A stretch of 21,377 nucleotides of DNA from CAYVAP01 sp964343195 (GTDB taxonomy: Bacteria; Bacteroidota; Bacteroidia; J057): assembly GCA_964343195.1 (NCBI GenBank), contig CAYFIR010000113.1, forward strand, positions 1 through 21,377, given 5' to 3'. The translations under genes were made by a program, and so were the position numbers. Each line of letters begins with the position of its first letter. The first letter of the stretch is position 1. Under the pieces are notes generated by a model. That model was not told where the DNA came from. It did not search any database and saw nothing but the letters and a program-made list of their open reading frames with translations. Positions 15,346 to 21,377 of this stretch are shown here, piece by piece.

Positions 15346-16455
15346 ATGCCAATGAACAAAACCATCCATAATAGCAAGCTGGTATCCAGCATCCGCCTGT
15401 TCAAGGGCGAGGAGGCCAATCCTTTCCTCGCACCGAGGGGCGTATGCCTCCACAATGGCCAACTGCTGGTATCGGATACGGGCCAGAACCGGGTGTTTAT
15501 CTGGAACCAGGTCCCTCAGACCGAGTATCAGTCCCCGGACGTCACCTTAGGACAGTCCAGTGCGTCTGGCGTAGGCAGAAATGCAGGGGGAGCCGCTACC
15601 GCCAGTACCCTACTCTACCCTTCGGGCATCTGGACTGATGGAACCAGATTGGTGGTTGCCGATGCCTGGAACCACCGGGTATTGATCTGGAACCAAATGC
15701 CCACAGCAGACGGGCAGCCAGCAGATTTAGTCCTGGGACAGCCCGACTTTGAGTCCAATGAACCGAATGTCAAAGGCATTTCGCACGACCCGACGGCCCA
15801 ATCGCTGAACTGGCCCTACGGGGTCTGGTCCGATGGGAAGAGCTTGTGGGTCGCTGATACCGGCAACCGCCGGGTGCTGTACTGGGAGGCATTCCCGAAT
15901 ACTTCCTATGCGCCCGCTGATGCGGTCATCGGCAAGGCTGATTTCACGGACCGGGACTACGACCACCTCAATGCGATCTGGCCATACTCGGTCAAGGTTT
16001 CGCCTGAAGGAGCCATGGCCATTACCGATACCCAGTACTACCGCGTACTGCTTTGGCACAACTGGCGCGATGCCCTCACCCAACAGGCTGATGTGATCAT
16101 CGGACAGGAGAACTTTGAGGGGAATGGGCAGAACCAGTATGGCTGGTTTCCCGAGGCGCACACCCTCAACTGGTGCTATGACACCTGCTTCAAAGATGAA
16201 GGCATCCTCGTTGCCGATACCGGAAATAGCCGTATTTTGTGGCACCCCAAACTTCCTACGAAAAACAATGTCCCGGCCAGCGACCTGATCGGTCAGGATA
16301 ATTTTCAGACCGGCAGCGAAAACAAAAACAGCATCCAGAGTACTGAGGGTAGCTATTATTGGCCCTTTAGCCTGAGCCTCGAAGGCGACACCCTCGCGGT
16401 AGCCGACACCGGTAATCACCGGATTGTGTTGAATGAGTTGGTTCGTAGTTCGTAA
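15346..16455 (+). CDS. Six-bladed NHL-repeat beta-propeller protein
   Basis: 369 residues. Six NHL-type signatures appear at about 60-residue spacing: VSDTGQNRVFIWN (42-54), VADAWNHRVLIWN (104-116), VADTGNRRVLYW (169-180), ITDTQYYRVLLWH (226-238), VADTGNSRILWH (289-300) and VADTGNHRIVLNE (352-364). Five blades are followed by a second repeated motif, (A/S/P)D-hydrophobic-(I/L)GQ/K-x-x-F, at about 65, 127, 192, 249 and 313. There is no signal peptide, so it is probably cytoplasmic. NHL propellers usually bind proteins or peptides. Its place between hypE and a nickel permease suggests a role in hydrogenase assembly or as a scaffold. From memory, NHL genes occur in some [NiFe]-hydrogenase clusters of the high-affinity type, but I cannot verify that here. 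The C-terminal VRSS and stop come from a TTCGTAG repeat. Confidence 0.85.
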   Translation: MPMNKTIHNSKLVSSIRLFKGEEANPFLAPRGVCLHNGQLLVSDTGQNRVFIWNQVPQTEYQSPDVTLGQSSASGVGRNAGGAATASTLLYPSGIWTDGTRLVVADAWNHRVLIWNQMPTADGQPADLVLGQPDFESNEPNVKGISHDPTAQSLNWPYGVWSDGKSLWVADTGNRRVLYWEAFPNTSYAPADAVIGKADFTDRDYDHLNAIWPYSVKVSPEGAMAITDTQYYRVLLWHNWRDALTQQADVIIGQENFEGNGQNQYGWFPEAHTLNWCYDTCFKDEGILVADTGNSRILWHPKLPTKNNVPASDLIGQDNFQTGSENKNSIQSTEGSYYWPFSLSLEGDTLAVADTGNHRIVLNELVRSS

Positions 16456-16640
16456 TTCGTAATTCGTAATTGGGTACCCACTTGATACCCATTGGGTTAT
16501 AACAATTTCTCCATATCCCGCATTCCGCCTATATTTCCCTTATACCCCCTATACACTTTATTCCCCTTATTCCGCATACCATTTTCCCGCACCCCGCCCA
16601 TATTCCCCTTATACACCCTATACACCTTATTTCCCCCACA
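16437..16640 (+). repeat. Composite intergenic repeat between the NHL gene and the nickel permease
   Basis: Begins with four TTCGTA-type units (16442-16470), the second of which supplies the NHL stop codon. A 10-bp palindrome TGGGTACCCA (16471-16480), ATTGGGTTATAAC and a CATATCCC...TATATTTCCCTTATAC stretch follow, matching the hypC-hypD gap by eye. A further partial copy with CCCGCCCATATTCCCC and CCCTATACACC occupies about 16580-16626. The rest of the gap up to the ATG at 16671 is C/T/A-rich with very little G. Confidence 0.6.
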
Positions 16641-16670
16641 CCACATCATCCTCATCCCATTCTCATAAAA

Positions 16671-17267
16671 ATGGAACATGAAATTTCTCTCACTTTTGCG
16701 GCCATGATAGGATTTGGGCATGCATTTGAAGCAGACCATCTACTGGCAGTCAGTACGCTCGTATCGCGGTCAAACAGCAACCGTCAGGTTATCAGCAACG
16801 GTTTCATTTGGGGCCTGGGGCATACCTCGACCATTTTTCTCATTGGGTTGCTACTTATCGTATTTCAGATCCACGCGCTCAAGGAGTACTTCGAATACTT
16901 TGAACTGCTGGTAGGGTTGATGCTGGTGGTCCTGGGCATCGTGCGGCTCACCCGCGTTTCCAGTCCCAAAGCTGAGCGACACACCCATGACGGGGAGGCT
17001 TACGGCATCGGGCTGATTCATGGTCTGGCCGGTAGTGGCAGCCTGGTGTTGCTCGTGCTCGCCAATCTCGACAGTACGAGTCAGGCCCTTGGCTATCTGG
17101 CGCTCTTTGGGGTAGGATCGGCGGTCGGCATGTCAGTCGCGGCGGTTTTGCTGCGCATCCCCCTTCTGAAGGGACAAGCCTGGGAAAAGCGGCAGAAGAT
17201 CTTCCGGATACTCGCCGCAGTGCTCTGCATCCTCTATGGCCTGTATATTTTTTACCAGTATATCTGA
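16671..17267 (+). CDS. Nickel permease, UreH/NiCoT-like
   Basis: 198 residues, very hydrophobic, with about six predicted membrane spans. The first span carries GHAFEADHLLAVSTLV (16-31), the form of the HxxxxDH metal motif seen in UreH-type relatives of NiCoT transporters (His17, Asp22, His23). A second signature, GLGHTSTIFLIGLLL (48-62), follows. A short His-containing loop (AERHTHDGEAYG) precedes HGLAGSGSLVLLVLANLD (117-134). The length fits UreH-type permeases, shorter than classic NixA/HoxN. As the last gene of the hyp cluster it most likely imports nickel for hydrogenase maturation. Cobalt transport cannot be excluded from sequence. It ends 9 bp from the convergent response regulator gene. 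Confidence 0.82.
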   Translation: MEHEISLTFAAMIGFGHAFEADHLLAVSTLVSRSNSNRQVISNGFIWGLGHTSTIFLIGLLLIVFQIHALKEYFEYFELLVGLMLVVLGIVRLTRVSSPKAERHTHDGEAYGIGLIHGLAGSGSLVLLVLANLDSTSQALGYLALFGVGSAVGMSVAAVLLRIPLLKGQAWEKRQKIFRILAAVLCILYGLYIFYQYI

Positions 17268-17276
17268 ATCCGTTAC

Positions 17277-18035
17277 TTAACCCAGGAAGATCTGCTGGAA
17301 GCTCATCTTGCGGGTTTCAGAGACAGGTAACTCCGTCCCGTCCCGTAGGAACAGGATGCCCCCTTTCTTTCGGCGCTTGTATTCAACGATGTAGCTGAGG
17401 TTGACCAGGTGGCTTTGGTGAATACGGAAAAAGCCAGACGGGACCAACAACTCCTCGTAGGACTTCAGGGTACGGGAAATGAGTGCTTTTTGCCCATTTT
17501 CAAACCAAAATCGGGTATAGTTTCTGTCGGCCTCGCAGCGCACAATAGAGTCGATGTTCACCACCTGAAATCCTTCCTGCGTGGGCAGTACCATTCTCCC
17601 CGTCTGATTGCCAGACCTGAGCATCTCCTCTCGAAACACCTCATACCGGACATCTGCCTTTCGGGATCGACTATTCGCGACTTGCCTGACTTTTTCCACT
17701 GACGCAACCAGTTCATCGGGATCGACGGGTTTGAGCAAAAAGTCCAGAGCTGATACCCGAATGGCTCGGACGGCATACTCATCGTGGGCTGTGACGAAAA
17801 TGGTGTGAAAATTGACTGCTGCAACTCCCTCCAGCACATCAAATCCGGTTCCGGGCGTCATCCGGACATCGAGGAAAACCAGGTCCGGCTGGTGGTGGTC
17901 TATGGTCTCAATGGCTGCTTTGACGCTTGCGGCCTCGGCGACAACTTCCACTTCAGGGCAATGCCTTTGCAGGTGTGCCCGCAGTACCGCTCGGGCATCG
18001 GCTTCGTCGTCGATCAGTAGGGTGGAAAGTCTCAT
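17277..18035 (-). CDS. LytTR-family response regulator
   Basis: 252 residues. Receiver domain (1-120): acidic pair Asp9-Asp10 in LLIDDE, phosphoacceptor Asp56 in LVFLDVRM, Thr82 in VTAHDEYA and Lys102 in FLLKPVD, so all switch residues are present. A LytTR DNA-binding domain covers about 150-252 (VNIDSIVRCEADRNYTRFWF, ISRTLKSYEELL, GFFRIHQSHLVNLSYIV, ILFLRDGTELPVSETRK). It should bind direct repeats in target promoters as a dimer. The gene follows the histidine kinase gene on the same strand after 137 bp and is very likely its partner. It is convergent with the hyp cluster; regulation of that cluster is not shown by anything in the sequence. Confidence 0.93.
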   Translation of the reverse strand: MRLSTLLIDDEADARAVLRAHLQRHCPEVEVVAEAASVKAAIETIDHHQPDLVFLDVRMTPGTGFDVLEGVAAVNFHTIFVTAHDEYAVRAIRVSALDFLLKPVDPDELVASVEKVRQVANSRSRKADVRYEVFREEMLRSGNQTGRMVLPTQEGFQVVNIDSIVRCEADRNYTRFWFENGQKALISRTLKSYEELLVPSGFFRIHQSHLVNLSYIVEYKRRKKGGILFLRDGTELPVSETRKMSFQQIFLG

Positions 18036-18079
18036 ATCATGAGGGTTGAAGAGATATTGGGATGTTGGGATTTTGAGAC

Positions 18080-18111
18080 GAAAGATATTGAGACAAGCGA
18101 CTGGTTATCAA
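18080..18111 (-). promoter_or_regulatory. Candidate promoter of the response regulator gene
   Basis: Read on the minus strand: TTG (18111-18109), a 21-nt spacer, then TATCTTTC (18087-18080), one base off TAnnTTTG. The ATG lies about 45 nt further on. It would let the regulator be expressed apart from the kinase. Called by eye. Confidence 0.33.
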
Positions 18112-18172
18112 CATTTTAAACTACTCGTATTGCGCGGTTTCTTTTGCATGAGTATTAGAATAGACAATAGAC

Positions 18173-21100
18173 TTACTCAAAATCCGGAGGGGGAAGCAGA
18201 ATGGACACTTTGGTACCGGGAAAATCGCTTCCGGGCGTGAGTTCTTCAAATTCTATCGGCAGGGGTTGCCCGGTCAGGATTTCCAGTGCGTGGAGCCGTT
18301 CCCGGATGATGGTCATGCCTTTCGATTGGTGGGCGGTACCCATGGCTGGCTTTCCCGATTTCCCGACCCCATTGTCTTCCACTCTCAGGATCAGATGCGC
18401 ATCGGAGAGCAAAAAGCGGATCAGGAGCCTCCCTTTGCGGTCATTTCGGGGAACCAGGCCATGCCATATAGCATTTTCCACCAGGGGCTGCAGCAGGCTG
18501 GTCGGGATGTCGGTGTTGAATGGATCGATTTCAGGATCTACCTCAAACTGGTAGGTAAATGCCTGTTGACAGCGAAGCGATTCCAGGGAAAGGTAAAGGT
18601 CCAGGGTCGTGATTTCGTCCTCGATGGGATGCTCGTTTTTCCGAGCCTGGTCCAGAAATCGGCGGATGAGCTTACCGAAGCGCGAAATGTAGTACAAAGA
18701 AGAGTCTTTGTCATTTTCGGTGATAAAGCGTTGAATGGAGTTGAGGGCATTGAAGGTGAAATGGTGATCCATCTGAGCAGAAAGGGCCTCCTGCTTGACA
18801 GCTGCCATGCGAAATGAGAGGGCCATTCGTTCCCGGCGCTGCGAAAGCCGGAAGCGCCAGATCAGCCCTCCGAAGATCAATAGGAGGAATGTTAAGGGGA
18901 TCATCACCCGTACCCACCAGGTCTGGTACCAGAGCGGAGTGATGGTAATTAACAGGCTGCGAATGGAGGAGGTCCACTTGCCGTCGCCATTGGTGCACCG
19001 TACCTGAAACTCATAGGTTCCCGGTTGGAGGTTGGTAAACTGTGCATTGCCCCGCAGATCGGGCACAGACCAGCTTTCATCCCAGCCCAGGAGGCGAAAC
19101 TGATAGCTCAGGTTTCCTGGTCTCGAAAAGTCCAGTCCGGCATAGCCGATTTCCAGGTGTTGCTGTTGGTAGCCCTTGAAGGTAATATGCCGCTTGACCC
19201 AAACCGCCGAATCCAGTACCATGGGTTTACCCGACAGGCTGAGGCTTGTGATCAGTAAGGGCGGCGCAAAGCGACTTTGCCGAATCTCTATCTGATCCGG
19301 GTAGAAGGAGACAAATCCATTGTTTCCCCCAAAAAACATCTCCCCATCTTCTGCTACAAACGCCGAACTGGTGCCAAACTCATTGTCCATCAGGCCATCT
19401 TCCATCGAAAAGGTCAGGATATCCCCGCTCCCCCTGTCCAGTCTCGCCAGCCCCTCCGTAGTGCTTATCCACAGCCGACTTTGCTCGTCTTCCAAAATCG
19501 TGAAGACATAATCACTTGGCAGGCCATCCTTTCGGGACCACCTGCGAAAGGACCAATCTTTCAGATTAACCCGAATCAGCCCCATGCCATAGGTTCCTAT
19601 CCACAGGTTGACCGAATCCCGAAAAAGATAGGTCATGGGACGTTTGTGGTCATGTTGTGTGGGATGCCACCGGTAAAGAATGGTGGAGTCCACACAAATA
19701 TCCAACTGGTGCAGGCCATTTTCTGCTACCACGACTTCCCCCTCTTCTGCCCCTCCCAGGGCGTCCCAGCAGTACCCTCCGACAAGTCGCTGCCAGTTCT
19801 CGTCGCTTGGCGTGAAGAGCCACACCCCGAGATTGCCCGACAGCAACAGCGAGTCAGGGGAGTGCTCCCGAATGGTGCGAAAGAAAGAAATCTCTTCCTG
19901 TGCTCCCATTTCAGGATTGGGAACCCTGCGGACCTTTCCAGTCTCTTGGTCGAGGATTTGGGTGCCGCCTGGACGGGTGCTGAGAAGCAACTGTCCATTT
20001 TTTAGCTGGAAAAGAGACATGACGGTTTCTCCTGCGAGACCTTCCTGGGCTGATTCGTGCCATTGATCCCGGATTTTACCTGTTTCCCGGTCTATCAGGT
20101 AAAGCCCATGATTGGTGCCCACCCAGATCAAGCGGTTATCCTGGGATTCTTCGAAAGAAAAAACGACCAGTTCATGTAGCGGGAGCTCAAAGTTGCCATG
20201 GTTCACCACGTTAAAGAGGGAAGGCTTCCGCAGATTGGCCTGATTTAATCCTCCACGGGCAGTGCCCACCCAGAGAGCCCCGCTATTATCGACCAACAGG
20301 CTGCGAATGTGATCATGACTCAGGCTGTGAGGATCATCGGGATCGTGAAAAAAGGAATTTACCTCCCCGGTGAGTTGCTGTCGACAATACAGGCCCTTTT
20401 GGGTCCCGATCCACAACTGACCGTCCAGCCCTTCAGCCAGCGAAGTGATATGGGTGATGGATTTCTCACCAGAATTTCTCACCTCTTCCAGGGCCCCAGT
20501 CAGCGGCGAATATCCCCACAATGAGGTTTCTGATCCGATCCATATCACTCCGTTACGATCTTCTATCAGGCTGCGAACTTTCAGATCAGCCAGGCGAGCG
20601 AGTGCAGGGTCGTAGTTCTCAGCCGATTCAGCCTTTTTCTTGCCTCGCCGAAAGATGAACAGGCCACGGTCGTCCCCCAGCCAGATTCCTGATGGATGAG
20701 CCAGAATGCTTGTGGGGTGATCGTTGTCCTCCTGCTCATGGTAAGAAAGTACCCAGGAGGCGGTATCCCCATCCAGCACCTGAATGTTGTTTCCCCGATG
20801 TCCTCCTACCAGCAAATCCCCATTGAGGTCAGGGACAATGTGATGCACCAGTTTGGGGTGGTTTGGGAACCGTTTTCCATCAAGGGTGTTATTGAAAAAG
20901 CGCCCCCTCAGGTGATCCCACCGAGTAAGTCCCCCATAGGTTGAGACCCAAAGCGAGCTATCATTGGGTTCCGCAAACCCTTTTATCTCATTGAATATCA
21001 GAGAATTAGTATCTCCAGGCACTGTACGAAACACCTCGAACTTCTTTCCATCATAGCGACAGACCCCATCCCAGGTGCCTGCCCAGATAAACCCAAACCG

Positions 21101-21250
21101 ATCCTGGTGCAAAGCATCTACGCTCATATTAGGCAGGCCGTCTTCCAGCCCTATGCGCCAGAAGCGAAGATCCGGAGCCTGGGCCCCCAGGTGGGGAAAC
21201 AAGCTCCAGGTCAACAGAAAAAGCAGGACATTTTGTGATTTTGATGGCAC
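18173..21250 (-). CDS. Two-component propeller sensor histidine kinase (LytS-type)
   Basis: 1025 residues. A signal peptide (about 1-24, ending LGAQA) is followed by two-component propeller repeats (about 30-690; for example GLEDGLPNMSVDALHQDRFGFIWAGT in pieces, RSLIEDRNGVIWIGS, FTILEDEQSRLWISTTEGLARLD). A Y_Y_Y domain follows (about 700-775: YAGLDFSRPGNLSYQFRLLG, LQPGTYEFQVRCTNGDGKW), then one membrane span near 783-798 and a His_kinase/HATPase module. The phosphoacceptor box reads QMDHHFTFNALNSI, with His830 at the active position; the usual N-P before it is D-H. LVENAIWHGL (N box, about 923-932) and VEDNGVG (957-963) are intact. The propeller should sense a periplasmic ligand. Unlike hybrid systems, the receiver and DNA-binding parts are on the separate LytTR protein encoded just downstream. 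The ligand is unknown. Confidence 0.93.
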   Translation of the reverse strand: MPSKSQNVLLFLLTWSLFPHLGAQAPDLRFWRIGLEDGLPNMSVDALHQDRFGFIWAGTWDGVCRYDGKKFEVFRTVPGDTNSLIFNEIKGFAEPNDSSLWVSTYGGLTRWDHLRGRFFNNTLDGKRFPNHPKLVHHIVPDLNGDLLVGGHRGNNIQVLDGDTASWVLSYHEQEDNDHPTSILAHPSGIWLGDDRGLFIFRRGKKKAESAENYDPALARLADLKVRSLIEDRNGVIWIGSETSLWGYSPLTGALEEVRNSGEKSITHITSLAEGLDGQLWIGTQKGLYCRQQLTGEVNSFFHDPDDPHSLSHDHIRSLLVDNSGALWVGTARGGLNQANLRKPSLFNVVNHGNFELPLHELVVFSFEESQDNRLIWVGTNHGLYLIDRETGKIRDQWHESAQEGLAGETVMSLFQLKNGQLLLSTRPGGTQILDQETGKVRRVPNPEMGAQEEISFFRTIREHSPDSLLLSGNLGVWLFTPSDENWQRLVGGYCWDALGGAEEGEVVVAENGLHQLDICVDSTILYRWHPTQHDHKRPMTYLFRDSVNLWIGTYGMGLIRVNLKDWSFRRWSRKDGLPSDYVFTILEDEQSRLWISTTEGLARLDRGSGDILTFSMEDGLMDNEFGTSSAFVAEDGEMFFGGNNGFVSFYPDQIEIRQSRFAPPLLITSLSLSGKPMVLDSAVWVKRHITFKGYQQQHLEIGYAGLDFSRPGNLSYQFRLLGWDESWSVPDLRGNAQFTNLQPGTYEFQVRCTNGDGKWTSSIRSLLITITPLWYQTWWVRVMIPLTFLLLIFGGLIWRFRLSQRRERMALSFRMAAVKQEALSAQMDHHFTFNALNSIQRFITENDKDSSLYYISRFGKLIRRFLDQARKNEHPIEDEITTLDLYLSLESLRCQQAFTYQFEVDPEIDPFNTDIPTSLLQPLVENAIWHGLVPRNDRKGRLLIRFLLSDAHLILRVEDNGVGKSGKPAMGTAHQSKGMTIIRERLHALEILTGQPLPIEFEELTPGSDFPGTKVSILLPPPDFE

Positions 21251-21295
21251 TGATCGGTCGGTTTACTTTTCAGAATGTACACTTTTTCCACGAAT

Positions 21296-21322
21296 GGGGG
21301 TATAGGGGGTATAGGGGGTATA
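21296..21322 (-). repeat. Three tandem 9-bp units (GGGGGTATA) upstream of the kinase gene
   Basis: GGGGGTATA is repeated three times without change on the plus strand. On the kinase-sense strand this reads TATACCCCC, ending about 46 nt before the kinase ATG. The same C-rich TATAC word, in the same orientation relative to the gene, lies ahead of hypD and the nickel permease. The rest of 21251-21377 is AT-rich with no clear promoter. Confidence 0.65.
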
Positions 21323-21377
21323 GGCAGGGCTGTTAAGTTCTAATGGTACAAATTAATTCGCGAATATTTTTGGTAGC

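Noticed and set aside
16500..16640. Possible CRISPR-like array from the repeated CCCTATAC words
   Set aside because: Units are short, imperfect and unevenly spaced, without uniform unique spacers, and no cas genes are present.
17268..17276. Bidirectional terminator between the permease and response regulator genes
   Set aside because: Only 9 bp separate the convergent stops and no hairpin is visible there.
19277..20005. 242-codon plus-strand frame opposite the histidine kinase propeller
   Set aside because: Antisense to an intact multi-domain protein; Pro/Gln-rich composition typical of a shadow frame.

Overview
The window looks like a chromosomal stretch from a member of the Bacteroidota, probably a Saprospiria/Lewinella-like marine or activated-sludge relative. 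The reasons are the gene styles (a LytTR regulator paired with a two-component propeller/Y_Y_Y histidine kinase, a GDSL-like lipoprotein of the Bacteroidota type, DUF4178 zinc-ribbon proteins, a Bacteroidota-type ArgD), the near absence of Shine-Dalgarno sequences, several TTG/TTTG + TAnnTTTG-like promoter candidates, and many dispersed intergenic repeats. This placement is an inference from sequence style, not a database match.

Layout. 1-460 is gene-free and carries intergenic repeat DNA with hairpins. 461-1600 (-) is an ArgD-type aminotransferase and 1755-2888 (-) a GT4-like glycosyltransferase; divergent from these is a degenerate Nudix protein (2974-3480, +). A small lipoprotein (3566-4036, -) is followed by a secreted cyclophilin-type peptidyl-prolyl isomerase (4172-4900, +) and an SGNH-fold lipoprotein whose catalytic Ser and His are both replaced (5002-6312, +). 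6414-9309 (+) is a tight set: two DUF4178 zinc-ribbon proteins, an 80-residue membrane-anchored glycine-tailed protein, and an exported barrel-like protein with no ordinary start codon.

9392-17267 (+) is the core of the window: a [NiFe]-hydrogenase maturation cluster in the order hypB-hypF-hypC-hypD-hypE, then a six-bladed NHL propeller protein, then a UreH/NiCoT-like nickel permease. HypF and HypE make the cyanide ligand from carbamoyl phosphate, HypC and HypD assemble the Fe(CN)2CO unit, HypB delivers nickel and the permease probably supplies it. No hydrogenase subunit, maturation protease or hypA is present, so the target enzyme is encoded elsewhere. The NHL protein is the uncharacterised member and the best lead for something new.

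Convergent with this cluster, only 9 bp away, lies a LytTR response regulator (17277-18035, -), preceded by its likely partner, a 1025-residue propeller histidine kinase (18173-21250, -). The right end holds a 9-bp tandem repeat upstream of the kinase.

The most unusual DNA-level features are in the hyp cluster. The last codons and stop codons of hypB, hypC, hypF and the NHL gene are formed by short dispersed repeats, and a C-rich CCCTATAC-type motif sits roughly 40-46 nt upstream of three different start codons (hypD, the nickel permease, the kinase), always in the same orientation relative to the gene.
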